From NCBI GenBank assembly GCA_019636915.1, contig JAHBWQ010000016.1, positions 1-37,426 of the forward strand: DNA of 37,426 nt, written 5' to 3'. Below the pieces are notes generated by a model. That model worked only from the letters and a program-made list of their open reading frames with translations. It searched no databases and was not told the DNA's origin. The translations under genes were made by a program, and so were the position numbers. Shown piece after piece: positions 17,209 to 25,070 of this stretch (positions within the stretch are counted from its first letter, which is position 1; every line of letters begins with the position of its first letter). The DNA is from Nitrospira sp. Lineage in GTDB: Bacteria; Nitrospirota; Nitrospiria; Nitrospirales; Nitrospiraceae.

Positions 17209-17454
17209 TCATGAGGCCATTCCACGTTTCCTGGGAATCAGTCGACGAAATGCCTCGAGGGGAACTGCCTGTATCTTGGCGGCCAATCGATTCTCTTCTT
17301 GGATTCGCGCATACACCTCTTCCCGATGGACGGCGACCGCCGGTGGAGCTTCTATCCCAAGACGAACTTGCCCGCTTTTCACACCGAGCACGACCACACG
17401 GATATCCTGGCCGATCGTGACACTTTCTCCACATCGACGGGTCAGTACCAGCAT
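17209..17454 (-). CDS. csrA: Carbon storage regulator CsrA
   Basis: The 81-residue protein has the complete CsrA fold: [35 protein letters not shown] and [14 protein letters not shown]. The RNA-binding Arg of REEVYARI is present. CsrA dimers bind GGA-containing hairpins in mRNA leaders, notably of flagellin, and block translation. The tail is about 20 residues longer than enterobacterial CsrA, as in FliW-antagonised homologues. A GGAAGG ribosome site precedes the ATG. The gene lies 58 nt after flgL and has its own sigma-28-like promoter in that gap. Confidence 0.96.
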   Translation of the reverse strand: MLVLTRRCGESVTIGQDIRVVVLGVKSGQVRLGIEAPPAVAVHREEVYARIQEENRLAAKIQAVPLEAFRRLIPRKRGMAS

Positions 17455-17489
17455 ACCTGCCTTCCATAGCCATACAGTGCTGCATAGAA

Positions 17490-17516
17490 CTATCGGTTAC
17501 AATCCTCCAAACTTAA
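17490..17516 (-). promoter_or_regulatory. Sigma-28 (FliA) promoter for csrA-fliW
   Basis: TTAAGTTT (17516-17509), exactly 11 nt, then ACCGATAG (17497-17490) match TAAAGTTT-N11-GCCGATAA with 7 of 8 and 6 of 8 bases. The -35 box overlaps the flgL stop codon TAA (17515-17513). A start near 17483 leaves a leader of about 30 nt before the csrA ATG at 17454. Confidence 0.65.
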
Positions 17517-19285
17517 GAGGGCAAATATTTCAGAAGGGAGTTGTCGAAGATCCGAGACAGCGTCTGACCAGCCGCCTGAATGGCATAATTTTGCAGCGTC
17601 AGATCGGAAATAGTCTTGGCCAAATCGATGTCTTGAAATGACGAGAGTGTGTTCATGGCCGACGATTTCGTATCATTTAACGCCGAAGTGGTGGATTCCA
17701 ATCGGTTCGCCAAGGCACCGATGGTCCCCTGGCCGGTAGTGACCTGACTCAGGGCTCGGTCGAGCCCGCCCAAGCTCGCCGTAATCCCAGCCTTGAAATT
17801 TCCGCGAAGTGAAGCAACAAGTTGTTGCACTGTGTCAAAGAGATTGACATCGGAACCGCTAAACACTTGGTCCCCAGGGACATTGGTCGTGATGACTTCC
17901 CCGTCCGCTACTTCCACCTGATGGGTACCGGAATCTCCAGCGTACTGAGTCTGACTGACGACATGAAACAGATCTCTGGCAGCCGGCGACGACGTACTAT
18001 TGGTGATACGGACCTGGATCCCGTCAAACTCGATCGGAGCACCTGAGGTATAGGTCTGATTCGTCAGCACCGATTTCGGAACGACGGCGACGCCGAAACG
18101 ATCTCCCACGGCCGGCCCGCTCCCTTGCCCGTTTGAGAGCACCACACGAAGACCGTCGAATTCGATGGCCCCTCCGGATACATAGGAGTTTCCGGTTGAG
18201 AGCGTCGCACCAGTCGTCGTGTTCCGGACAGAGTACTGGGAGGGGGAAGTAAACTGTACCTCATAGGTATCAAGTGTCACGCGCTGCGGGTCTACGATTC
18301 CGGTGTCGGTTGCACCAACCTTGCTTACATTGGCTGAATTTTGAGTGACCGTGACTGGTGCAGAGATGTTCAGGACATCAAAATTCCCCGCGCCCGTGAA
18401 TCGGACAACATAGTTATCGAAGGATGTCTTGTTCGTATCCACAACCTGCCCTTGCGACACCAACGCACCACCGCTATTGGTAGATGCCACGTCCGTTGCC
18501 ACCGTCGCCGCAAAGGTCGCTCCACCTGAAGCGGCACTTCCCCCATTGAACCCAAGCAATGTGCGGGCCGATCCGCTAAGAACTTCGGCATGCGACGTCG
18601 AGCCGTCAGAATTCGAGGCGATGACCACTCGCCCATTCGCGTAGGTGACGGAAACGCTCTTCCCCGCAGCACTCAGAGTAGAATCCGCATTGATACGGCT
18701 TTGCACCCTCGCGGCCAATTCCGACCCGTTCAACGTCTCAGTACCGCTGGTCAGATCAATCGTTCCCGATGTCACACCATCAATCTTCACCGTCAAAGAA
18801 TCTGCAACAGCATTCGTCAGTGTAACCGGTGTCGAGAGCGCCAACCCAGCGGCAAATCCATGTCGGCTCGTCCCACCGAAGACCGGTTGGTTATCGTCGA
18901 ATGTGGTATTTCCCAACTGAAGCAGATGTTGCAGTAAGGCTTCGATTTCTTGCGACCCATTGATTCGATCAGATGCATTGTTCGTGTCGGAGGCATACTG
19001 GACGGCCAATTCCCTGATTCGCGAGAGCGTAGTCGTCGTGTTTTGAAGAGAAGTGTCGGCTAGATCAACTCGCGTGGTGGCCGTTGCCACATTGCGAATG
19101 CGTTGTTCAAGCTTGGCCAACGTTGTCTGCTCTCCCAGAATCCGATGAAAACGGCCCGGATCATCTGAAGGTTGCAGGACTTGCTTCCCGGTGGCCAGCT
19201 GCTCGTGCAGTTGGACTTCTTTCAAGCGGGCTCTCTGATAGTTGTTGACCAGAAACCCAAACACCTGCTGATCAGTGACGCGCAT
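17513..19285 (-). CDS. flgL: Flagellar hook-associated protein 3 (hook-filament junction)
   Basis: The 590-residue protein has flagellin-like coiled ends: MRVTDQQVFGFLVNNYQRAR with QLATGKQVLQPSDDPG at the N-terminus and SFQDIDLAKTISDLTLQNYAIQAAGQTLSRI at the C-terminus. FlgL forms the junction ring between FlgK and the flagellin filament. It is nearly twice the length of the enterobacterial protein (about 317). The extra surface-exposed middle (about 150-450) holds a flagellin hook IN-type segment (LTVKIDGVTSGTIDL; LAARVQSRINADSTLSAAGK near 190-208), plus two copies of a GG/GAxIEFDGxxV motif (about 372 and 416). The IN segment closely resembles one in the neighbouring FlgK. GAGGAG precedes the ATG, 16 nt after the flgK stop. 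Confidence 0.95.
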   Translation of the reverse strand: MRVTDQQVFGFLVNNYQRARLKEVQLHEQLATGKQVLQPSDDPGRFHRILGEQTTLAKLEQRIRNVATATTRVDLADTSLQNTTTTLSRIRELAVQYASDTNNASDRINGSQEIEALLQHLLQLGNTTFDDNQPVFGGTSRHGFAAGLALSTPVTLTNAVADSLTVKIDGVTSGTIDLTSGTETLNGSELAARVQSRINADSTLSAAGKSVSVTYANGRVVIASNSDGSTSHAEVLSGSARTLLGFNGGSAASGGATFAATVATDVASTNSGGALVSQGQVVDTNKTSFDNYVVRFTGAGNFDVLNISAPVTVTQNSANVSKVGATDTGIVDPQRVTLDTYEVQFTSPSQYSVRNTTTGATLSTGNSYVSGGAIEFDGLRVVLSNGQGSGPAVGDRFGVAVVPKSVLTNQTYTSGAPIEFDGIQVRITNSTSSPAARDLFHVVSQTQYAGDSGTHQVEVADGEVITTNVPGDQVFSGSDVNLFDTVQQLVASLRGNFKAGITASLGGLDRALSQVTTGQGTIGALANRLESTTSALNDTKSSAMNTLSSFQDIDLAKTISDLTLQNYAIQAAGQTLSRIFDNSLLKYLPS

Positions 19286-19301
19286 AAGAGCGCTCCTCTT
19301 C

Positions 19302-21326
19302 CTATTGTTTGAGCGAGATCAAGGTAGCCATCATCTCATCAGCGACGGTAATCAAACGTGATGCGGCCTGAAATGCCCGCTGATACCTGAGCAAATTAAC
19401 CAACTCTTCATCGAGCGACACACCGGAAACCTGAGATTGAAAGGTTTGTAGTTGTTCGCTGCGAACGTTCTCGGCGTCGAAACGCTGACTCGCAACCTGA
19501 GAAGAGACGCCAAGATCGGTTGCCGTCTTTCGATACGCATCAAAAACCGTCGTATTGCCGAGACCCGCAACGGCTTTGGATTGCAGAGCAACTAGCGCCA
19601 ATCCGTTCTGATTATTCCCAGGAACCCCAGCGCGTGTCGACGACAGAGCCACCTTTGATGGATCGGATAGCTCCACGGAGAGATCACGAGCGGCGTTTTC
19701 CCGTGAGTTAAATGTCAGAATATCGTTTGCGGCCGGCGTGCCGGAAACAGTCACCGCGATGCCGTCGACTTGGAACGTTTGCGGCCCACTATAGGTTCCA
19801 GACGCCGCGGTGCTGGTACCGCCAGAGAGACCAAGGTTCGCCCTCGCTGTCCCGCCGGTCACGTTCACGGAGCTACTCCCGCCGATCGTGCTGGATTGCA
19901 GCACCAGACGATTCATTGTGCCGTCAAAAAGCACTGAAACTTTTCTGCCGGCTGAAGCGAGTGTCGGATCCGTGTTGATTTTGCTCTCTAGTTCGGCTGC
20001 AAGTGCGGAGCCGGAGGTATACGGCTTCCCCGGCGAGGCAGCACTGCTCAATGTAATCGTTCCTGATGCAGTTCCATCAACCGATACGACCAAAGTGTCA
20101 TTCACTCCCGTTACAATACTTAACGGTGCATCCACTGTCGGAGGAGTGATGGTCGTTCCGGTATAGTTACCTTTAATTCCGTTCCCTGACGTGGCATCGA
20201 CAATCGAATAGTTACTGGGTCCGCTGAATCTAATGTCATAGTCATGGAATGTCAGGAGACTGGGTGCAGTCACGGTACCGTTACCGATCGAACCAGACCC
20301 GACGTTTGAGCTGGGCACTTTGGTCGAGACGGATAGGCCGGAAAAGAAGTCTTGCCCGGTCGAGCCATCGAGGCCGTATCCCAACCGATGAACTTGATTG
20401 ACCTCCGTCAAGAGGGATCCTGCTAATGCGTCGACTCCCTGCAAGACCGAAGGAATCGTCTGATCTCGCACATCCAAGAGTCCACGAAGTTTCCCGCTGG
20501 AAATCAGACTACTAATAACAGTCGGTCGAGTGCCTCCCATGTCGTACCCTACATCCAGAAGCCCTTGGTTATCGGCCGACTGGACGCCCACTAGGTTACG
20601 TCTCGTTTCTTGATCGACCAGGACCAGTCCACGGGCAGTGAAGACGGAAACAGTACCGTCAGTGCGTTCAAGGGTCGATACATCGATCCTTGTCGCCAAG
20701 TCATTGATTGCGAGGTCCCGCTGATCGCGAAGATCATTGGCGTTCTGGCCGCTTACTTCTGCCGACTTGATCTGAGTATTGAGCTCGGCAACTTTCTTGG
20801 TGAGACTGTTGATTTCATTGATTGTGACTCCGACCTGCACATCGATGGCATGACGAGTGTCCGTCAAATCTGCACTAAGCTGATGGAATGAATCAGACAG
20901 TGTTGCGGCTTTCCCCAGCAGCACCGAGCGCGGCGTAACCTGAGACGGCGATGTGGCGGCATCCTGCAACGCTTTAAAAAACTCGTTCAATTGTCCGGCC
21001 AGACCCTTCCCGCCTGTATCTCCAAGAAGATTTTCCAGCTTGCTGAGCTCATCTCGTGCGACCGTGAACCGTCCAAGATCTTGCTGAGAAGCCGTAAATT
21101 CCCGATTGATAAATGTATCGACCGCACGACGAATTTCGGCAATCTTCACACCGGTACCGACTTGACCAGGACTGCCATCTGCCGGTCGTTCCTCCGTCAA
21201 GATAACTTGCTGCCGGGAATAGCCCGGTGTATTGACATTGCCGATATTATGGCCGGTTACCGTCAACGCCTGTTGAGCAGTGAAGAGGGCCGTCTTCCCG
21301 ATGCTCATGAGCGAATCCAGTCCCAT
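19302..21326 (-). CDS. flgK: Flagellar hook-associated protein 1
   Basis: The 674-residue protein opens with MGLDSLMSIGKTALFTAQQA and HNIGNVNTPGYSRQQV, the conserved FlgK helix and rod-type motif. It ends with SLDEELVNLLRYQRAFQAASRLITVADEMMATLI. FlgK is the first hook-filament junction protein and is secreted by the flagellar export apparatus with FlgN as chaperone; flgN lies directly upstream. The central part is enlarged: residues 403-505 hold a flagellin hook IN-type domain (NDTLVVSVDGTASGTITL; LESKINTDPTLASAGRKVSV) homologous to the one in FlgL. The start follows the flgN stop by 6 nt with GGAAAGG as ribosome site. Confidence 0.96.
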   Translation of the reverse strand: MGLDSLMSIGKTALFTAQQALTVTGHNIGNVNTPGYSRQQVILTEERPADGSPGQVGTGVKIAEIRRAVDTFINREFTASQQDLGRFTVARDELSKLENLLGDTGGKGLAGQLNEFFKALQDAATSPSQVTPRSVLLGKAATLSDSFHQLSADLTDTRHAIDVQVGVTINEINSLTKKVAELNTQIKSAEVSGQNANDLRDQRDLAINDLATRIDVSTLERTDGTVSVFTARGLVLVDQETRRNLVGVQSADNQGLLDVGYDMGGTRPTVISSLISSGKLRGLLDVRDQTIPSVLQGVDALAGSLLTEVNQVHRLGYGLDGSTGQDFFSGLSVSTKVPSSNVGSGSIGNGTVTAPSLLTFHDYDIRFSGPSNYSIVDATSGNGIKGNYTGTTITPPTVDAPLSIVTGVNDTLVVSVDGTASGTITLSSAASPGKPYTSGSALAAELESKINTDPTLASAGRKVSVLFDGTMNRLVLQSSTIGGSSSVNVTGGTARANLGLSGGTSTAASGTYSGPQTFQVDGIAVTVSGTPAANDILTFNSRENAARDLSVELSDPSKVALSSTRAGVPGNNQNGLALVALQSKAVAGLGNTTVFDAYRKTATDLGVSSQVASQRFDAENVRSEQLQTFQSQVSGVSLDEELVNLLRYQRAFQAASRLITVADEMMATLISLKQ

Positions 21327-21332
21327 CGATCT

Positions 21333-21857
21333 TCAGCCTTTCCGTTTCAACATCACGGCCTGACCAGCGGCCGTACCTCGAACACCCGAGGCCGAATACA
21401 GTTCATCCTCTTGCGGGCCCTGGCGATATGCTTCTGCCGCTCGCATCAAAAACGATTGAACATTCTTGATCAGAAGCTGATTGACCGCAATATCTTGTTT
21501 CACCGCCCGAGCCTTTTCGGCAAGCCTCTCGTACTGCTGCAGTACGACCTCAGCCTGCGTGCCGTAAGCCTGGTGTAAGATTTCGGACAGCGTTCGACTT
21601 GCGGCAGGAACATGGCACCTCTCCGCAAGTGCTCTGAGCAACACGTCTAACTCTTCTTTGAGAAGGCCTAGAGAATTAAGAATCGAAGTCCTGGCCTGGT
21701 TGATCAAGTTAAACTCTTGGAGTGCCAAGCGCTTGACGGCGTCTCGTTCATGAACGATATTCTGAGCAAGAAGATCGCACTGAGCGGACTCACGGGTCAG
21801 AATCTGTATCAACTGATCAAGAGAGATTGAGGCATTCACGATTGGAAACCTGCCCAT
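21333..21857 (-). CDS. flgN: FlgN-like flagellar export chaperone
   Basis: The 174-residue protein is predicted mostly helical with long coiled-coil stretches: SLDQLIQILTRESAQCDLLAQNI, LNSLGLLKEELDVLLRALAE and QQYERLAEKARAVKQDIAVNQLLIKN. These, with its position between flgM and flgK, identify it as the FlgN chaperone that keeps FlgK and FlgL unpolymerised and brings them to the export gate. The C-terminal YSASGVRG-type tail is common in FlgN homologues. The start is uncertain: the ATG at 21857 has no clear ribosome site and a GTG six codons later is possible. Confidence 0.85.
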   Translation of the reverse strand: MGRFPIVNASISLDQLIQILTRESAQCDLLAQNIVHERDAVKRLALQEFNLINQARTSILNSLGLLKEELDVLLRALAERCHVPAASRTLSEILHQAYGTQAEVVLQQYERLAEKARAVKQDIAVNQLLIKNVQSFLMRAAEAYRQGPQEDELYSASGVRGTAAGQAVMLKRKG

Positions 21858-21914
21858 CCATGGACCAGATCAAGAGCCAATTTGCTGTGCCCCGACCTAC
21901 TGAATTCCAGCCTC

Positions 21915-22220
21915 CTAGAGCACGGCGTCGGTCAGAACTTGTTTTATCAGAGCGTCCCCAACTGCACGACCGGTAATATCGTATGTGCCGCTGTCAATGC
22001 TCTGTTTGATACGATCCACACGTGCTGCTCGCTCAGGATCAGGCTGATTTGCAAGTTCTCGAATCCGTTGCAGCTCCTTTGCCTGCGCAGATATCTGGAC
22101 CTCATCCTTACCGGCCTTGGTTTGGACCACCGCTTGTCGAGCGCTTGCATTCCCTGCCTCATGCACTCCAAGCAACACTTTTGCAAGATGGTCAACTTTC
22201 CCATGACCTGAAATCTGCAT
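21915..22220 (-). CDS. flgM: Anti-sigma-28 factor FlgM
   Basis: The 101-residue protein carries the FlgM C-terminal sigma-binding region: DEVQISAQAKELQRIRELANQPDPERAARVDRIKQSI in pieces, then GTYDITGRAVGDALIKQVL. FlgM holds FliA inactive until the hook is finished and is then exported. fliA is also in this window (36950 onward). A strong AGGAGGAG site lies 7 nt before the ATG. A good sigma-28 promoter 75 nt upstream implies FlgM feeds back on its own synthesis, as in enterics. Confidence 0.93.
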   Translation of the reverse strand: MQISGHGKVDHLAKVLLGVHEAGNASARQAVVQTKAGKDEVQISAQAKELQRIRELANQPDPERAARVDRIKQSIDSGTYDITGRAVGDALIKQVLTDAVL

Positions 22221-22294
22221 CGTCCTACTCCTCCTTCCCTAACTTCCCCGACTCGTGCCCTAAACGGTCAGGCCCTTTATCCCTGTCGAGTGCC

Positions 22295-22321
22295 TTATCG
22301 GTCTCTCACAGGAAAACTTGA
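22295..22321 (-). promoter_or_regulatory. Sigma-28 (FliA) promoter for flgM-flgN-flgK-flgL
   Basis: TCAAGTTT (22321-22314), exactly 11 nt, then ACCGATAA (22302-22295) match TAAAGTTT-N11-GCCGATAA at 7 of 8 bases in each box. It lies in the last codons of flgJ and includes its stop. The predicted start near 22288 gives a leader of about 68 nt before the flgM ATG. Confidence 0.8.
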
Positions 22322-22702
22322 GAGTTCTGCCGGGGAGCCCGAAAAATATTTTTCGGCATGCTCTTGGACCATCCGAGTAATCCCCAACCCTCCCGATTCT
22401 GCTGCCCGTCGTCCGATTTCCTCATCGTAGAATGAGTAAAAATAGGCACCCTGCTTATTGGCAATGGCTCCCTCGTGGACCGTTTCTCTCATAACTTTCA
22501 GTAAATACGAGACAAAGTAGGACTCGAACTGTTTTCCAGCCTCGACCAGCTTCTGGCGCTCTTTCATGACATCCTGCGTTGTCAATGAGTTAGGAGAACG
22601 AGTCAGAGAGGCCGGTGAAAGAAGTGCTCCGGGATCCCTATATAATGGTGATGCCAGCAATGCCAGACGCTTCTCCATGCCTACGTGGGTACTGCCATCC
22701 AT
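22295..22702 (-). CDS. flgJ: Rod-binding protein FlgJ (single-domain form)
   Basis: The 135-residue protein contains the FlgJ N-terminal rod-binding domain: EAGKQFESYFVSYLLKVMRETV, then GAYFYSFYDEEIGRRAAESGGLGITRMVQEH. It caps or scaffolds the growing rod in the periplasm. The C-terminal muramidase domain of enterobacterial FlgJ is absent, as in many other phyla, so peptidoglycan opening must rely on another enzyme. I chose the ATG at 22702 (6 nt after GAGGG) over a TTG at 22714 that overlaps the flgI stop. Its last codons hold the flgM promoter. Confidence 0.9.
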   Translation of the reverse strand: MDGSTHVGMEKRLALLASPLYRDPGALLSPASLTRSPNSLTTQDVMKERQKLVEAGKQFESYFVSYLLKVMRETVHEGAIANKQGAYFYSFYDEEIGRRAAESGGLGITRMVQEHAEKYFSGSPAELSSFPVRDR

Positions 22703-22710
22703 AGTAGCCC

Positions 22711-23844
22711 TCAAATGATCTCTAGATTTGCCTGAAGGGCCCCGGCCGACTTGAGCGCTGAGAGAATGGCCACCAGATCGCGAGGCGTGACCCCCACAGC
22801 GTTGAGTGCCTGGACCACCTCCCCTAAGGTGACCGTTTCATCGACGACGATCAGACGAGACTCCTGCTCTTTGACCTCGGTTTGAACATCAGGTGTCACA
22901 GTGGTCTGCCCCGCAGCATTCCCCACAAGCGGTGCTGCGGGCTGAGACACATTCAACGTATTCTTAACTGAAATCGTGAGATTTCCGTGAGAAATGGCGC
23001 AGGTTGAAATCCGAACGTGTTCGCCGAGTACGACGGTCCCCGTCCGCTCATTAACCACGACCTTCGCAATGGCGTCGACGGACACATCCAGCCCTTCAAT
23101 CGATGCAATATATTCAACTACCCGACCATGAAAGGCCTGAGGAATCGTCGCCTTAATATACCCGGCGTTGATAGCCGACGCACTGCCCTTCCCGAAGGTA
23201 TTTTCAATGGCCTCAGCCGTTCGAATCGCAGTGGTGAAGTCCGGCTGACGGAGCAGCACAGAGACGGTCTCCCACGAATCGATGTCGACGGGAAGTTCCT
23301 TTTCAATAATGGCTCCTCCCGGCACCACACCCGCGGCCTGATGATTCTTGATCACCGTGGCCCCGCCCGCTCCTCCGGTGCCCCCAAGAAATCCCCCGAT
23401 CGACACCGGCCCCTGTGCCACCGCAAATACTTGCTGGTTCGCCGCCTTCAGCGGCGTGAGCAGGAGCGTCCCTCCTTGCAAACTCTTTGCGTTGGCCATC
23501 GACGAAACTACGGCATCCAGTGTCATGCCGGGCTTTGAGAATGGAGGGAGTTTCGCTGTGACCATCACCGACGCGATATTTCTCGTCAAGAGCTGAATGG
23601 GATCGATGACCAGATGGACCCCCATCTTGTTCAACATCGACATCATCGCTTGAATCGTAAACTGTCCGCCGATCACGCGATCACCCGTGCTGTCTAACCC
23701 AACCACCAACCCATACCCGAGCAGCTGGTTCTCACGGACTCCTTCGATCGCACCGATGTCCTTGATCCTCACCGCATCGGCGTGCACCGGCCAGAAGAGT
23801 CCAGAAGTCAAGCAGCACAACAAGAGGAACGACCGTAGCACCAT
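22711..23844 (-). CDS. flgI: Flagellar P-ring protein precursor FlgI
   Basis: The mature protein begins DAVRIKDIGAIEGVRENQLLGYGLVVGLDSTGD, the hallmark of FlgI. The start is the ATG at 23844 (377 residues), which yields a clean signal peptide (MVLRSFLLLCCLTSGLFWPVHA) with cleavage before DAV. Longer frames upstream run through the preceding small gene and are rejected. FlgI forms the periplasmic ring around the rod in the peptidoglycan layer. Conserved pieces include GVHLVIDPIQLLTRNIASVMVTA and VVGLDSTGD near the start, and the C-terminal VVQALNAVGVTPRDLVAIL. A GGAGGG lies about 11 nt before the ATG. Confidence 0.95.
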   Translation of the reverse strand: MVLRSFLLLCCLTSGLFWPVHADAVRIKDIGAIEGVRENQLLGYGLVVGLDSTGDRVIGGQFTIQAMMSMLNKMGVHLVIDPIQLLTRNIASVMVTAKLPPFSKPGMTLDAVVSSMANAKSLQGGTLLLTPLKAANQQVFAVAQGPVSIGGFLGGTGGAGGATVIKNHQAAGVVPGGAIIEKELPVDIDSWETVSVLLRQPDFTTAIRTAEAIENTFGKGSASAINAGYIKATIPQAFHGRVVEYIASIEGLDVSVDAIAKVVVNERTGTVVLGEHVRISTCAISHGNLTISVKNTLNVSQPAAPLVGNAAGQTTVTPDVQTEVKEQESRLIVVDETVTLGEVVQALNAVGVTPRDLVAILSALKSAGALQANLEII

Positions 23845-23866
23845 ACAGCTATCACCCTCCGTCGAG

Positions 23867-24133
23867 TTAAGAACGCTTGGGGAGTGGAGGTTGCGGCCTC
23901 GGACCAAAAATGACACGTGACAACCACCCTTGCTCTTGTACCACCTCGTTGCAACGGGCTCGCTGCTGTTCATCCGATAACTGCACGCGGACCGGCTTGA
24001 GCGGAAGCGGAGGCAGGGAATCTGCCCGACGGACGACTCCGCTTCTGACCATCATTTGTAACGAGTGGACATTCACCACTCGCCGTTTGGAAAGCGTTTT
24101 TCTGGGGACTGTGCGCCTCATCGGAGTCGGCAT
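23867..24133 (-). CDS. Small basic hypothetical protein between flgH and flgI
   Basis: The 88-residue frame starts at the ATG at 24133, about 10 nt after GGGAG and 14 nt after the flgH stop. It ends 22 nt before the flgI ATG. The N-terminal half is very rich in Arg and Lys (MRRTVPRKTLSKRRVV) and the C-terminal half contains LSDEQQRARCNEVVQEQGWLSR and a proline-rich tail. No signal peptide or membrane segment is evident. The spacing inside a tightly packed operon argues that it is a real gene. I do not recognise the family and assign no function beyond likely co-expression with the rings. Confidence 0.6.
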   Translation of the reverse strand: MPTPMRRTVPRKTLSKRRVVNVHSLQMMVRSGVVRRADSLPPLPLKPVRVQLSDEQQRARCNEVVQEQGWLSRVIFGPRPQPPLPKRS

Positions 24134-24147
24134 GACGACACTACTCC

Positions 24148-24858
24148 CTAGAACGGATAGACCCAATCAAGGATTCGAACAAACCAGCCCGGACGCTGGA
24201 CATCATCCAGCACACCGAGGCCTGAGTATTCGATTTTGGCATCCGCAATGGCACTCGACGCTACGGTATTCTTGGTATCCACATCCACACGACGGACGAT
24301 CCCGGCGATGGTCATCAACTGTTTCTCGCTGTTGACGGTGACTTCACGTCGCCCCTCGATCCGAAGATCCCCGTTGGAAAGCACCTCCGTCACGATCGCG
24401 GAGATGGTCCCTGTCAATGTGCCTTCACGATTGGTGGAACCTTTCCCATCGAACTTGTTATTGGCGTTCGCATTGATTCCGAATCCACGCTTGGTCTCAT
24501 CACTGAAGCGAATCCCCGGAAGCCCTATATAGCCCATACCGCTCCCGACCATGCCGTTCTTAATCGTTGAATCCCGTTGAACCGCCGTATCCGCCGACTT
24601 TGACCCTTTATGAACTTCGGAGACTTTCACGGTCAGAATATCCCCGATCCGCATGGCACGCATGTCCTCATAGAGATAGGCTCGTCCGTTTTCTTCCTGC
24701 CAGAGCGAGCCAAGCGTCTTCGGAGGAGGAAGCGGCGGCACAGTTACCTTGCTCGACGGGCTTGGTGGGCTTGAACAGCCGTGAAAGAACAGAGCTGCGG
24801 CAACCGCAAGTTTTGCAAGAGCGAGATTTAACTGAGTTCGATGACCAGATCTTGCCAT
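24148..24858 (-). CDS. flgH: Flagellar L-ring lipoprotein FlgH
   Basis: The 236-residue protein has a lipoprotein signal peptide with lipobox LFFHGC (Cys about residue 28), then a Pro/Ser linker. The core reads GSLWQEENGRAYLYEDMRAMRIGDILTV and includes VTEVLSNGDLRIEGRREVTVNSEKQ and IAGIVRRVDVD, all diagnostic of FlgH. It assembles as the outer-membrane L ring, evidence for a didermic envelope. It is separated from flgA by a 206-bp repeat element, so it may depend on read-through or a local promoter. Confidence 0.95.
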   Translation of the reverse strand: MARSGHRTQLNLALAKLAVAAALFFHGCSSPPSPSSKVTVPPLPPPKTLGSLWQEENGRAYLYEDMRAMRIGDILTVKVSEVHKGSKSADTAVQRDSTIKNGMVGSGMGYIGLPGIRFSDETKRGFGINANANNKFDGKGSTNREGTLTGTISAIVTEVLSNGDLRIEGRREVTVNSEKQLMTIAGIVRRVDVDTKNTVASSAIADAKIEYSGLGVLDDVQRPGWFVRILDWVYPF

Positions 24859-24864
24859 ACTCTC

Positions 24865-25070
24865 CTAGCAGGCTGCGGAACAACTCCGTTGATGCCAACA
24901 AGATGGTTGAATTGTTCCGTACGGTGCAGACGCCACCATACTGTCAGGATGCTCAAAAAGGCTGTCCGGCAAGGCCGCAGCGAACGAAGAGGCGAGGCGT
25001 ACGCTTCGGTACGTTGAGCCTCTGAGCGACGAGAGAACGATGCTGGCGGTCTTTTTCAGCATCCTGCTAG
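24865..25070. repeat. Composite dispersed repeat between flgA and flgH
   Basis: The element is bounded by CTAGCAGGCTGCGG (24865-24878) and an inverted CAGCATCCTGCTAG ending at 25070 (12 of 14 bases pair). Inside are CGGAACAA (24876-24883) with TTGTTCCG (24912-24919), a CGTAC/GTACG hairpin (24998-25013) within a longer GAGG/CCTC arm (24994-25022), and GATGCTCAAAAAGGC-type sequence that I associate with repeats in Nitrospira genomes. The family assignment is from memory. Its outer CTAG supplies the flgA stop codon (TAG, 25069-25067). Confidence 0.7.

Noticed and set aside
22295-22702. Bifunctional FlgJ with muramidase
   Set aside because: The frame ends after the rod-binding domain, and no muramidase-like sequence follows on either strand.
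23845-23973. N-terminal extension of FlgI starting at 23973
   Set aside because: It has no ribosome site, overlaps the preceding small gene and would bury the signal peptide that begins at 23844.
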